Assembly: GCA_017853555.1 (NCBI GenBank)
Contig: JAFMJH010000008.1
Span: 1-64,000 of the forward strand
Source of the DNA: Steroidobacteraceae bacterium
GTDB taxonomy: Bacteria > Pseudomonadota > Gammaproteobacteria > Steroidobacterales > Steroidobacteraceae
Reading direction: 5' to 3'
Length of the DNA stretch: 64,000 nt
Below, in pieces: positions 10,302 through 23,385 of this stretch; within the stretch, counting starts at the first letter, position 1; each line of letters opens with the position of its first letter. The translations under genes were made by a program, and so were the position numbers. The notes below the pieces were generated by a model. That model was not told the origin of the DNA. It searched no databases and saw only the letters and a list, made by a program, of their open reading frames with translations.

Positions 10302-12230
10302 ATGCCGGTGATCACGCTGCCCGACGGCAGTCAAAGAACCTACCCGAACGCGGTGACCGTGGCCGAGGTTGCCGCGAGCATCGGTGCGGGGCTCGCCAAA
10401 GCGGCGCTCGCCGGCAAGGTCGGCGGCAAACTGGTCGACACGTCGTTTGCGATCGCGAGCGATGCCGCGCTCGAAATCGTCACCGAAAAGCATCCCGATG
10501 CCCTCGAGGTCATCCGTCACTCGACGGCGCACTTGCTCGCGCAAGCCGTGCAGGCCCTGTTCCCCGATGCGCAGGTGACCATCGGCCCGGTGATCGAAGA
10601 TGGTTTCTACTACGACTTCGCCTACAAGCGACCCTTCACGCCCGAAGATCTCGCCGCGATCGAAGCGAAGATGGCCGAGATCGTGCAAAGCAATCTCGCG
10701 GTGCTGCGCCGCGAGATGCCGCGCGACGAAGCGGTGAGCTTTTTCAAGAACCTCGGCGAGCACTACAAGGCCGAGATCATCGCCAGCATTCCCTCGAACG
10801 AGCCCATCAGCCTGTATGGCCAGGGCGAGTGGGTCGACTTGTGTCGCGGGCCGCATGTGCCGTCCACCGGCAAGCTCAAAGTATTCAAGCTCATGAAGGT
10901 GGCCGGCGCCTACTGGCGCGGCGATTCGCGCAACGAGATGTTGCAGCGCATCTACGGCACGGCCTGGGCGAACGAGAAAGATCTCAAAGATTATCTGCAT
11001 CGTCTCGAAGAGGCCGAAAAACGCGATCATCGTCGCATCGGTCGCGAACTCGATTTCTTCCACATGCAGGAAGAGGCGCCGGGCGCGGTGTTCTGGCACC
11101 CGAAGGGCTGGCAGGTGTTCCAATCGCTGATCGCCTACATGCGCGAGAAGCAGGCGGCGGCGGGCTTCCAGGAAGTGAACGGTCCCGAACTCATGGACCG
11201 CAGCCTCTGGGAGGCGTCGGGGCACTGGGAAAAATTCGGCGAGAACATGTTCACCACGACGACGCCGGACGAGCGCGTCTATGCGATCAAGCCGATGAAC
11301 TGCCCGGGGCACGTGCAGATCTTCAAACAGGGTCTGCGCAGCTATCGTGACCTGCCGCTGCGTTACGCAGAGTTCGGCAAGGTGCATCGCTACGAACCCT
11401 CAGGCGCGTTGCATGGCTTGATGCGCGTGCGCGCCTTCACGCAAGACGATGCGCACATCTTCGTGAGCCCCGAGCAGATCACCGCCGAGTCGGTGGCGGT
11501 CACGAAGTTGATCCTCGACATCTACCGCGACTTCGGCTTCGATGACCTGCGCATCAAGTTCTCCGACCGACCGCCCAAGCGGGTCGGCGCCGACGACATC
11601 TGGGACAAGGCCGAGGCGGCGCTCAAGGAAGCCGCACGCGAGGCGGGGATCGAGTTTTCGCTCAATCCGGGCGAGGGTGCGTTCTATGGCCCCAAACTCG
11701 AGTTCGTGCTGCGCGATGCCATCGGCCGAGATTGGCAGTGCGGCACTTTGCAGGTGGATCTGAACCTGCCGGGCCGCCTTGGCGCGCAATATGTCGACGA
11801 GCACAGCCAGAAGCAAACCCCGGTGATGCTGCACCGTGCGATCTTCGGCTCGCTCGAGCGCTTCCTCGGCATTCTGATCGAACATCACTCCGGGAAACTG
11901 CCGACTTGGCTCGCGCCGGTACAGGTGGTGCTCATGAACATCACCGATCGGCAGGACGAATACCTGCTCGAGACCGCTGAATTCCTTAAAAATCATGGGG
12001 TTCGGGTCGAAACCGACTTGCGCAACGAGAAAATTGGCTTTAAGATTCGCGAACATACGCTGCAACGCGTGCCATACCTATTGGTGGCGGGCGACAAGGA
12101 AGTAGCAGCGCAGCTTCTGTCCGTGCGTACCCGCAGCGGCAAGGATCTGGGCCAGATGTCTCCGCAGACTTTCGTCGAGCGGCTGCGCGTCGAGCTCGAT
12201 AGCCGTGGGCGCCGAACTTTGGAGGATTGA
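10302..12230 (+). CDS. thrS: Threonyl-tRNA synthetase
   Basis: TGS domain, [47 protein letters not shown], thrS-infC-rpmI-rplT synteny. Confidence 0.98.
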   Translation: MPVITLPDGSQRTYPNAVTVAEVAASIGAGLAKAALAGKVGGKLVDTSFAIASDAALEIVTEKHPDALEVIRHSTAHLLAQAVQALFPDAQVTIGPVIEDGFYYDFAYKRPFTPEDLAAIEAKMAEIVQSNLAVLRREMPRDEAVSFFKNLGEHYKAEIIASIPSNEPISLYGQGEWVDLCRGPHVPSTGKLKVFKLMKVAGAYWRGDSRNEMLQRIYGTAWANEKDLKDYLHRLEEAEKRDHRRIGRELDFFHMQEEAPGAVFWHPKGWQVFQSLIAYMREKQAAAGFQEVNGPELMDRSLWEASGHWEKFGENMFTTTTPDERVYAIKPMNCPGHVQIFKQGLRSYRDLPLRYAEFGKVHRYEPSGALHGLMRVRAFTQDDAHIFVSPEQITAESVAVTKLILDIYRDFGFDDLRIKFSDRPPKRVGADDIWDKAEAALKEAAREAGIEFSLNPGEGAFYGPKLEFVLRDAIGRDWQCGTLQVDLNLPGRLGAQYVDEHSQKQTPVMLHRAIFGSLERFLGILIEHHSGKLPTWLAPVQVVLMNITDRQDEYLLETAEFLKNHGVRVETDLRNEKIGFKIREHTLQRVPYLLVAGDKEVAAQLLSVRTRSGKDLGQMSPQTFVERLRVELDSRGRRTLED

Positions 12231-12233
12231 CGT

Positions 12234-12755
12234 ATCTCGACTGCAACAAAGCGCATCCGGCGCAATGAGGAAATCACGGCGCCGCAGGTGCGAGTGATCG
12301 CGGCAGATGGGGCTCAGGCCGGCATCATGACCCGATTCGAAGCCCTTCAGATGGCGCAGAGCAGTGAGCTCGACCTCGTCGAAGTGTCACCGATGGCTGA
12401 GCCGCCGGTGGTTCGGATCATGGACTTCGGGAAGTTCCTCTTCGAACAGAAGAAGAAAACCCACTCCGCGCAAAAGAAGCAGAAGCAGCAGCAAGTCAAG
12501 GAAGTGAAGTTTCGCCCGGGTACGGAAGAGGCGGATTACCAAGTCAAACTGCGTAATCTCATCCGCTTCCTGACCGAAGGTGACAAGGCCAAGGTAACCC
12601 TGCGTTTCCGCGGCCGAGAGATGGCGCATCAAGAGGTCGGACGTCGGCTTCTCGATCGGTTGGTTCAAGACCTCGCCGCGCAGGCGATCGTCGAACAGAA
12701 CCCGCTGATGGAAGGTCGGCAGATGGTCATGGTGTTTGCGCCGAAGAAGAAGTGA
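12234..12755 (+). CDS. infC: Translation initiation factor IF-3, predicted ATC start codon
   Basis: In-frame from ATC 12234: (M)[27 protein letters not shown]...[30 protein letters not shown] at 12221-12225, 8 nt upstream; ORF-track GTG start (12288) cuts into the conserved N-domain. Confidence 0.93.
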   Translation: MSTATKRIRRNEEITAPQVRVIAADGAQAGIMTRFEALQMAQSSELDLVEVSPMAEPPVVRIMDFGKFLFEQKKKTHSAQKKQKQQQVKEVKFRPGTEEADYQVKLRNLIRFLTEGDKAKVTLRFRGREMAHQEVGRRLLDRLVQDLAAQAIVEQNPLMEGRQMVMVFAPKKK

Positions 12756-12867
12756 TGTTTGCACGGCCGATTCGATCCATGGTGGGTCGAACGGCAGCGT
12801 AAACATCCGCACGTGAGCGGGTCTGCAAAGACCTTGCGAGCGAAGCCAGAAAAAGGAGTATCGAAAA

Positions 12868-13068
12868 ATGCCCAAGTTGAAGACCAACCGGGCGGCAGCG
12901 AAGCGTTTTCGCAAAACGGCGAAGGGCTACAAGTCCTATTCCGCCGGCCGTCGCCACAACCTCGGTCACAAGTCGCGCAAGACCAAGCGTCAACTGCGCT
13001 CGGGCGGCTCGAGCCTCGTGCACGAGAGCGACGTCGGTCGTCTCGACCAGTTGCTCCCGAACGTCTGA
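12868..13068 (+). CDS. rpmI: 50S ribosomal protein L35
   Basis: MPKLKTNRAAAKRFRKTAKGYKSYSAGRRHNLGHKSRKTKRQLR. Confidence 0.97.
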   Translation: MPKLKTNRAAAKRFRKTAKGYKSYSAGRRHNLGHKSRKTKRQLRSGGSSLVHESDVGRLDQLLPNV

Positions 13069-13087
13069 CCCACCGAGGTAATCGAAC

Positions 13088-13450
13088 ATGGCAAGAGTAA
13101 AGCGTGGCGTCACCGCCGGTCGTCGTCACAAAAAGGTCCTCGGCAAAGCCAAGGGTTATTACAACGCGCGTCGCAAGGTCTACCGCACCGCCAAGCAGGC
13201 GGTGATCAAGGCCGGGCAGTACGCCTACAAGGGTCGCCGTCTCAAGAAGCGCGACTACCGCGCGCTCTGGATCCAGCGCATCAATGCCGCCGCACGCGGC
13301 TTCGGTCTGTCCTACAGCCGAATGATGAACGGCTTGAAGGTCGCGCAGATCGAAATCGATCGCAAGATGCTCGCGGATATCGCGGTGCACGATGCGGATG
13401 CTTTCGGTGCGCTCGCAGCCAAGGTCAAGGCAGCTCTCGGCGTCGCCTAA
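13088..13450 (+). CDS. rplT: 50S ribosomal protein L20
   Basis: [47 protein letters not shown]. Confidence 0.98.
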   Translation: MARVKRGVTAGRRHKKVLGKAKGYYNARRKVYRTAKQAVIKAGQYAYKGRRLKKRDYRALWIQRINAAARGFGLSYSRMMNGLKVAQIEIDRKMLADIAVHDADAFGALAAKVKAALGVA

Positions 13451-16866
<3,416 letters not shown>

Positions 16867-16877
16867 GAGCAGTCAGC

Positions 16878-17177
16878 ATGGCATTGACGAAAGCAGAGAT
16901 GGCGGAGGCGTTGTTCGACCAACTGGGTCTCAACAAACGCGAAGCCAGGGAACTCGTCGACCTGTTTTTCGAAGAAGTCCGGGCAGCGCTCTCCTCGGGG
17001 GCGCAAGTCAAGCTGTCCGGTTTCGGCAACTTCGATCTGCGCGACAAAAACCAGCGACCGGGTCGCAACCCCAAGACGGGTGAAGAAATCCCCATCAGCG
17101 CACGGCGCGTGGTGACCTTCCGTCCGGGACAAAAACTGAAGGCGCGAGTCGAAGCGTATGCTGGAAGCCAAGAATAA
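16878..17177 (+). CDS. ihfA: Integration host factor subunit alpha
   Basis: [73 protein letters not shown]. Confidence 0.97.
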   Translation: MALTKAEMAEALFDQLGLNKREARELVDLFFEEVRAALSSGAQVKLSGFGNFDLRDKNQRPGRNPKTGEEIPISARRVVTFRPGQKLKARVEAYAGSQE

Positions 17178-17514
17178 CGACGAATTGCCGGTCATCCCCG
17201 GCAAGCGGTACTTCACCATCGGCGAGGTCGCGGAGCTCTGCGGCGTCAAGCCGCACGTGTTGCGCTATTGGGAGCAGGAATTCCCGCAGCTGAAGCCGGT
17301 CAAGCGCCGCGGCAACCGTCGCTATTACCAGCGGCAGGACGTGATCGTGATCCGCCAGATTCGGGCGCTGTTGTATGAACAGGGCTTCACCATCGGCGGG
17401 GCACGCAACAAGTTGCAGGGCGAGGAAGCACGCAGCGACGTGACGCACAGTCAGCAGATCGTGCGCCAGTTGCGCATGGAGCTCGAGGACGTGCTGCGCA
17501 TTCTGCGCCGTTGA
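17158..17514 (+). CDS. MerR family transcriptional regulator (conserved ihfA neighbour)
   Basis: [47 protein letters not shown]. Confidence 0.92.
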   Translation: MLEAKNNDELPVIPGKRYFTIGEVAELCGVKPHVLRYWEQEFPQLKPVKRRGNRRYYQRQDVIVIRQIRALLYEQGFTIGGARNKLQGEEARSDVTHSQQIVRQLRMELEDVLRILRR

Positions 17515-17571
17515 CGTATTAGACTATCGACCGCGGGTCATCCCCACCCGCAAGAGTCGCTCGAATCAAGT

Positions 17572-17648
17572 CGGGACGTGGCGCAGCCTGGTAGCGCACT
17601 TGCATGGGGTGCAAGGGGTCGCGAGTTCGAATCTCGCCGTCCCGACCA
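17572..17648 (+). tRNA. tRNA-Pro(GGG)
   Basis: CGGGACGTGGCGCAGCCTGGTAGCGCACTTGCATGGGGTGCAAGGGGTCGCGAGTTCGAATCTCGCCGTCCCGACCA; GGG anticodon, encoded CCA. Confidence 0.97.
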
Positions 17649-17727
17649 ATACTTACGCGACCGTCGCGCTGCCTCCGTCTCCGCACGCGTGTCCTCGCGA
17701 CGGCGCGTTGATCAAGCGGAGGTCGTC

Positions 17728-19128
17728 ATGGATCGTAGAGATTTCTTCGCCACTGCCGCGACATGCGCATTGGCAGGCTCGGCGCCGGCGAGCGATGCCT
17801 CGCCCAAAGGCGCCCGCAATCTCGTGCAACTCGATCGGCGTTACAACGACCCCGCCTTGGCGCGACCGATTCCGATCAACAAACCGCGCGCTTACGAGGT
17901 GATGGCCGCGCTCGGGATCGACGGGTTGGTCGCATTGCGGCCTCACAACGTGTTCTACATCGGCAACACGGTGCCGACCCTGACTCCCTTCGGTGAGGAA
18001 TATCCGGGCTTTGCGACATTTCCACGCGACCCCGATCAACCGTCTTTCCTGATCACCAGCAGCGGCAATACCTGGGAGACGGCCAACGGCGAGCGGGACG
18101 TTCCCGAGATCATCACCTTCACCGGGGCCCGCAATTGGCGCGATTACCTCGACGCCACCCCCGAACAGCTGCGCATCGAGCCCGAGTCGGCCGGACGGAG
18201 TGCGGGTTTTGCGGTCAAAGACGGGGCCGAACTCACGCTGCGCGAGCGCGCTTGGAAGCATGCGCAGGAGACCTACAACCCCGATTCTGCGCCGACGGCA
18301 GCATGGGCGATCGCGCGAGCCTTGCGGCGTTCGGGCCTCGAGCGTGGCCGGATCGCCGTCGACGACATGCGCATCGGTCTGCTGCTCAAGAGCATCGGCT
18401 TCGACGGCGTCACGGTAGTCGACGGCGACAACATTTTTCGGAAAATTCGGCACGTGAAGACCGAGCACGAGATCGGTCTGATGCGCATCGCGCAACGGAT
18501 CACGCGTGAGTCGGCGGTCGCCGCAGCGCGTGCGCTTGAGCCCGGCATGACCTACCAGGATTTTCGGCAGCGATTGTTCACCGAAGCGGTGGCGCGCGGC
18601 GGTGAGCCCGGTTTCGTACTGCTCGGGATCACGCAAGGTCTGTTGCCCGGGGGAATCGTGCGGCGCGGTGACTCTTATCTGCTCGATTGTTCGATTCACT
18701 ACCAGATGTATCAAGGCGACTTCGCGCGTACCGTGACCATCGGCGAGCCGCGGGCCGAGTCGATGCGTCGGTTTCGTGCCCAGCAAGCCGGTCGCGAAGC
18801 GGCTTTCGAGATGATTCGGGCAGGCGTACCGTTTCGCAAAGTCGAGCAGGTCGCGTACGAGGCGATGGTCAAAGCCGGTATGCCGAAGAACGTGCCGGCG
18901 ATCAGCCTGCATTCGGTGGGCTTGCAGCACGGTGATGACCCGCAGCGCGAGCGCCTGGCATTCAAGGTGCGTGACGATCACGTTCTCGCCGCCGACATGA
19001 CGGTGACCCTCGATTTGCCTTATCTGGAAATCGGCGAGGGCGCCGGTCACAACGAGGACTTGCTGCGTATCACGTCCACGGGCTACGAGCTGCTCAACGA
19101 CCCGGCCGATCCCCTGATCGTCGTCTGA
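17728..19128 (+). CDS. M24 family (Xaa-Pro type) metallopeptidase with twin-arginine-like leader
   Basis: MDRRDFFATAATCALAGSAPA leader; LLDCSIHYQMYQGDFARTV, AISLHSVGLQHGDDP; true start likely 17728, not 17578. Confidence 0.82.
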   Translation: MDRRDFFATAATCALAGSAPASDASPKGARNLVQLDRRYNDPALARPIPINKPRAYEVMAALGIDGLVALRPHNVFYIGNTVPTLTPFGEEYPGFATFPRDPDQPSFLITSSGNTWETANGERDVPEIITFTGARNWRDYLDATPEQLRIEPESAGRSAGFAVKDGAELTLRERAWKHAQETYNPDSAPTAAWAIARALRRSGLERGRIAVDDMRIGLLLKSIGFDGVTVVDGDNIFRKIRHVKTEHEIGLMRIAQRITRESAVAAARALEPGMTYQDFRQRLFTEAVARGGEPGFVLLGITQGLLPGGIVRRGDSYLLDCSIHYQMYQGDFARTVTIGEPRAESMRRFRAQQAGREAAFEMIRAGVPFRKVEQVAYEAMVKAGMPKNVPAISLHSVGLQHGDDPQRERLAFKVRDDHVLAADMTVTLDLPYLEIGEGAGHNEDLLRITSTGYELLNDPADPLIVV

Positions 19129-19189
19129 CCGATCGCCGGCCGGCGACGGGCAACCGGTCGCGGCTGCGGGCACCGAACGGGCATAATTC

Positions 19190-19207
19190 GCGGTGGAGAT
19201 CCACCGC
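19190..19207 (+). promoter_or_regulatory. Perfect inverted repeat GCGGTGG-AGAT-CCACCGC overlapping the RBS of the leuC-like gene
   Basis: 7-bp arms, 4-nt centre, 2 nt upstream of ATG 19210; CATAAT -10-like element just upstream. Confidence 0.6.
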
Positions 19208-19209
19208 CG

Positions 19210-20616
19210 ATGAAGCCCCGTACGCTGTTCGAAAAGCTCTGGTCCTCGCACGTCGTTCAAGAGCTCGAGGGCGGTGCGGCGCTACTCGCCATCGATCGCA
19301 TCTTTCTGCACGAGCGCACGGGTTCGGTGGCGCTCAAGAGCCTGAAGGACGCGGGCCGAACCGTGGCAGACCCGGCGCGCGTGTTCTGCACCATGGACCA
19401 TATCGTCGACACCCACCCCGGGCGCGGCGACGATACACGCATGAAGGGTGGTACCGCCTTCATTCTCGAAACCCGAGCCGCCGCCCTGGAAGCCGGCATC
19501 CGCCTCTTCGATGTGCGCGATCCGCTGCAAGGGATCGTGCACGTGATTTCGCCCGAGCTCGGCATCGTGCTGCCCGGTGCGACGGTGGTCTGTCCCGACA
19601 GTCACACCTGCACGCAGGGCGCGATGGGCGCGTTCGCCTGGGGCATCGGTTCGACCGAAGCCGAGCATGCGCTCGCCACCGGCACCTTGCGCGTCAATCG
19701 TCCGAAGACGATGCGCGTGCGTTTCGAAGGCAAGTTGCCGCGCGGGGTCACGGCCAAAGATTTGACCCTGGCCTTGATCGCCCGCTACGGCTCGGCGGGC
19801 GGCAACGGCTATGCCGTCGAGTACGCCGGCAGCGCGGTGCGCGAGCTCGACATCGAGGCGCGTCTGACGCTGTGCAACATGGCGACGGAATTTTCGGCGA
19901 TGACCGGTTTCATCGCGCCGGACGAGCGCACGTTCGAGTACCTGCATGGCCGGGCGTATGCACCGCAAGGCGCCGACTGGGATCGCGCACTCGCGGCATG
20001 GCGCGAACTGTCGAGCGATGCCGATGCCGTGTTCGATCGCGACATCGAGATCGACGTCGGTACGCTGGCCCCGATGATCACCTGGGGCACGAGTCCGCAA
20101 CACGCGGTCGCCATCGACGCGGCGGTGCCGGATCAGGCGAGCAGCGGCGCGAACCCCGAAGCCTATGCCCGTGCGTTGCAATACATGGACGTCGCGGCTG
20201 GCGTGCCGCTGCAGTCTTTGGCGATCGGTGCGGCCTTCATCGGTTCTTGCACCAACAGTCGCATATCCGATTTGCGTCGTGCCGCGGCCGTGCTGCGCGG
20301 TCGTAAAGTGGCTGCCGGCGTGCGCGCGATCTGCGTGCCGGGTTCGATGTCGGTCAAGCGTCAGGCCGAAGCCGAGGGACTCGATCGCGTGTTCACCGCA
20401 GCGGGTTTCGAGTGGCGCGAATCGGGTTGCTCGATGTGTTTCTTCGCCGGCGGCGAGAGCTTCGGCGCGCGCGAGCGGGTCGTGTCGTCGACCAACCGCA
20501 ACTTCGAAAGTCGCCAGGGCCCCGAGACCCGGACGCATATTGCGAGTCCCGAAACCGTGGCGGCCAGTGCCATCGCGGGACATCTGGCCGACGTGCGTGC
20601 ATTGGAGGTGGCGTGA
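19210..20616 (+). CDS. Aconitase-family hydratase large subunit (3-isopropylmalate dehydratase LeuC-like)
   Basis: DSHTCTQGAMGAFAWGIGSTE, GSCTNSRISDLRRAA, ESGCSMCF (Fe-S Cys), SSTNRNFESRQG. Confidence 0.88.
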   Translation: MKPRTLFEKLWSSHVVQELEGGAALLAIDRIFLHERTGSVALKSLKDAGRTVADPARVFCTMDHIVDTHPGRGDDTRMKGGTAFILETRAAALEAGIRLFDVRDPLQGIVHVISPELGIVLPGATVVCPDSHTCTQGAMGAFAWGIGSTEAEHALATGTLRVNRPKTMRVRFEGKLPRGVTAKDLTLALIARYGSAGGNGYAVEYAGSAVRELDIEARLTLCNMATEFSAMTGFIAPDERTFEYLHGRAYAPQGADWDRALAAWRELSSDADAVFDRDIEIDVGTLAPMITWGTSPQHAVAIDAAVPDQASSGANPEAYARALQYMDVAAGVPLQSLAIGAAFIGSCTNSRISDLRRAAAVLRGRKVAAGVRAICVPGSMSVKRQAEAEGLDRVFTAAGFEWRESGCSMCFFAGGESFGARERVVSSTNRNFESRQGPETRTHIASPETVAASAIAGHLADVRALEVA

Positions 20617-21257
20617 TGGAGCGCTTCGGCGTGCTGTCGGCCGTCGCCGCACCGATCGTGCGTGCCAATGTGGACACCGACATCATCATTCCCTCGCGTG
20701 AAATGAAGTCGGTGTCGAAAACGGGTTTGGCGGACGGCTTGTTTGCCGGCTGGCGCTATACGGCAATCGGCGGTCGCGAGCCGAACCCCGATTTCGTGCT
20801 CAATCAGGCCGCGTATGCCGGCAGTCGCATCATTCTGGGTGGCGAGAACTTCGGCTGCGGCTCGAGTCGCGAGCATGCGGTGTGGGCCTTGCACGAATAC
20901 GGCTTTCGCGCGGTGATCGCGCCGTCGTTTTCGCCGATCTTCTTCGGCAATTGCGTGCGCAACGGCCTCGCGCCGGTGCGTCTGTCGCTCGACGCCGTGC
21001 AGGCGATCGCCGCCTGGGTGGCCGTCGATCCGGCGGGGCGGCCAGTCACCATCGATCTGCCGGCGCAGCGTGTTCGCGCCGGCGGGTCGGAGTACGCCTT
21101 CGATATCGACCCCGAATCGCGCGACATGTTGATCGAAGGTCTGGATGCCATCGATCTGACGCTGAAACAGCGCGCGGCGATCAGCGCTTTTCACGAGCGC
21201 GATCGACACGCCCGTCCATGGATCTATCTTTCGAAGGACGCTCGAGTACCGTCATGA
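20616..21257 (+). CDS. Aconitase-family hydratase small subunit (LeuD-like)
   Basis: RANVDTDIIIPSREMKSVSKTGLADGLFAGWRY; GGENFGCGSSREHAVWALHEYGFRAVIAPSFSPIFFGNCVRNGL. Confidence 0.9.
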   Translation: MERFGVLSAVAAPIVRANVDTDIIIPSREMKSVSKTGLADGLFAGWRYTAIGGREPNPDFVLNQAAYAGSRIILGGENFGCGSSREHAVWALHEYGFRAVIAPSFSPIFFGNCVRNGLAPVRLSLDAVQAIAAWVAVDPAGRPVTIDLPAQRVRAGGSEYAFDIDPESRDMLIEGLDAIDLTLKQRAAISAFHERDRHARPWIYLSKDARVPS

Positions 21258-22189
21258 AAATTTTGATCAGTGAAGTCGGCCCGCGCGACGGCCTGCAGAG
21301 TGTGGCGAGCATCATGCCGCTCGAAGCCAAGAAAGCCTGGATCGCCGCCGAAGCCGCGGCCGGTGTCACCGAAATCGAGGTGGGCAGTTTCGTGCCAGCG
21401 AAGTTGTTGCCGCAACTCGCCGACACCGCGGAGGTCGTGGCCTACGCGCGTACCATCCCGAACTTGACGGTGGCGGCACTGGTGCCGAACTTCAAAGGTG
21501 CCGAAGCGGCCGTGGCCGCCGGTGCGCACAAAATCACGTTGCCCTTGTCGGTGTCCGAGACGCACAGTCTGAAAAACCTGCGTCGCACGCACGCGCAAGT
21601 GCTCGACGAGGCGCGTGCGATCGTCGCGTTGCTGCGGACGCTGCCTGCGGATCGCCGGCCGAAATTCGAAGGCGGTCTGTCGACGGCGTTCGGTTGCACC
21701 ATCGAAGGTGAGGTGCCGGCGACCAAGGTAGTAGAGCTCGCCGAGGCATTGATGACGATCGGTTGTGACGAAGTCGGCTTGTCCGACACCACGGGCTACG
21801 CGAATCCTGCGCAGGTGAAGGACCTCGTGCGCCGCGTGCGCGCCGCCTGCGGCGAGCATGCCTTGTCGGGCTTGCATCTGCACAACACGCGCGGACTCGG
21901 TCTCGCGAACGTCATGGCGGGGCTGGAAGTCGGCATCACGACCTTCGACAGCTCGCTCGGCGGTTTGGGCGGTTGTCCGTTTGCGCCGGGCGCCTCGGGC
22001 AACATCGTCACCGAAGATCTCGTGTTCATGCTCGAGGCCATGGGGCTCGAGACCGGCATCGATCTTCCCAAATTGCTGGCCGTGCGCGACATACTCAAGG
22101 CAGCGTTGCCTAGGGAGGCGCTGTACGGCTTCACGCCCGATGCGGGCTTGCCACTCGGGTTCGTACCCGCGTCGGTTCATCGAGGATAA
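21254..22189 (+). CDS. Hydroxymethylglutaryl-CoA lyase family protein (HMG-CoA / citramalyl-CoA lyase-like)
   Basis: MKILISEVGPRDGLQ; GLHLHNTRGLGLANV; GGLGGCPFAPGASGNIVTEDLVFMLEAMG. Confidence 0.9.
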   Translation: MKILISEVGPRDGLQSVASIMPLEAKKAWIAAEAAAGVTEIEVGSFVPAKLLPQLADTAEVVAYARTIPNLTVAALVPNFKGAEAAVAAGAHKITLPLSVSETHSLKNLRRTHAQVLDEARAIVALLRTLPADRRPKFEGGLSTAFGCTIEGEVPATKVVELAEALMTIGCDEVGLSDTTGYANPAQVKDLVRRVRAACGEHALSGLHLHNTRGLGLANVMAGLEVGITTFDSSLGGLGGCPFAPGASGNIVTEDLVFMLEAMGLETGIDLPKLLAVRDILKAALPREALYGFTPDAGLPLGFVPASVHRG

Positions 22190-22195
22190 GCGTTC

Positions 22196-23380
22196 ATGAC
22201 CAAGCAGTCGCCGCTGCCGCTCAGCGGCATCAAGATCGTCGAATTCACGCACATGGTGATGGGGCCGGCCGTCGGTACGGTGCTCGTCGAACTCGGCGCC
22301 GAGGTGATCCGCGTCGAACCGATCGGCGGTGACTCGACCCGCAAGCTCGTCGGCTCCGGTGCGGGGTACTTTCCGATGTACAACCGCAACAAGAAGAGCA
22401 TCTGCCTCGATTTGAAATCGCCCGAAGGCCTCGACATCGCACGCAAACTCGCAGGTTCCGCGGATGTGGTGATCGAAAACTTTCGCACCGGCGCGATGGA
22501 CAAGCTCGGTCTCGGTTACGAAGCCCTGTCGGCGCTCAATCCACGGCTGATCTTTTGTTCGGAGAAAGGATTTCTTTCGGGCCCCTATGAAAACCGCACG
22601 GCGCTCGACGAAGTCACGCAGATGATGGGTGGCCTCGCATACATGACCGGTCCGCCGGGACGCCCGCTGCGCGCGGGCACTTCGGTCATCGACGTGACGG
22701 GCGGCATGTTCGGCGCGATCGCGGTGCTCGCAGCCATCGAAGAACGTCACCGCACGGGCCGCGGCCAGAAAGTCAGCAGTGCGCTGTTCGAAACGACGGT
22801 GTTTTTGGTGGGCCAGCACATGGCGCAGATGGCCGTCACGGGGCAGCCCGCAAAGCCCATGCCCGTGCGCATTTCGGCGTGGGCGATCTACGACGTCTTC
22901 GAGACGGCCGACGCGCAGCACGTATTCGTCGGCATCGTCTCCGACGGCTTGTGGCAAAAGTTCTGCGCGGCCTTCGAGTTGCACGAACTGGCCGCCGACC
23001 CGTCTTTGAAGGAGAACACGCAACGCGTGGCGCAACGCGAGACGTTGCTGCCGAAGGTGCGCGAGCTTCTGAAGCGGTACACCAAAGCGGATCTCGTGCC
23101 GATCCTCGAGCGTACCGGTCTGCCGTTTGCACCCATCGGCAAGCCGGAAGAGATGTTCGACGATCCGCATTTGCTCGCCAATGGCAGCCTCGGTGAGACG
23201 ACCTTGCCGGACGGTCGCAAGACGCGCCTGCCGATCCTGCCGATCGAAATGGACGGACGACGCCCGACCGTGGGTGGCTCGCTCGCCAAAGTCGGTGAAC
23301 ACACCGACGATGTCTTGACCTCACTCGGCGTGACGTCGAGCGAGATCGCTGCGCTGCGCGCACGCAAAGCGGTCGAGTAG
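22196..23380 (+). CDS. Type III (CaiB/BaiF) CoA-transferase
   Basis: VELGAEVIRVEPIGGDSTRKL; YNRNKKSICLDLKSPEGLDIARKLAGSADVVIENFRTGAMDKLGLGY. Confidence 0.92.
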   Translation: MTKQSPLPLSGIKIVEFTHMVMGPAVGTVLVELGAEVIRVEPIGGDSTRKLVGSGAGYFPMYNRNKKSICLDLKSPEGLDIARKLAGSADVVIENFRTGAMDKLGLGYEALSALNPRLIFCSEKGFLSGPYENRTALDEVTQMMGGLAYMTGPPGRPLRAGTSVIDVTGGMFGAIAVLAAIEERHRTGRGQKVSSALFETTVFLVGQHMAQMAVTGQPAKPMPVRISAWAIYDVFETADAQHVFVGIVSDGLWQKFCAAFELHELAADPSLKENTQRVAQRETLLPKVRELLKRYTKADLVPILERTGLPFAPIGKPEEMFDDPHLLANGSLGETTLPDGRKTRLPILPIEMDGRRPTVGGSLAKVGEHTDDVLTSLGVTSSEIAALRARKAVE

Positions 23381-23385
23381 CGACG

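Noticed and set aside
21224-23302. 692-aa minus-strand ORF opposite HMGL/CoA-transferase genes
   Set aside because: GC-bias shadow ORF; the plus strand encodes clear enzyme families.
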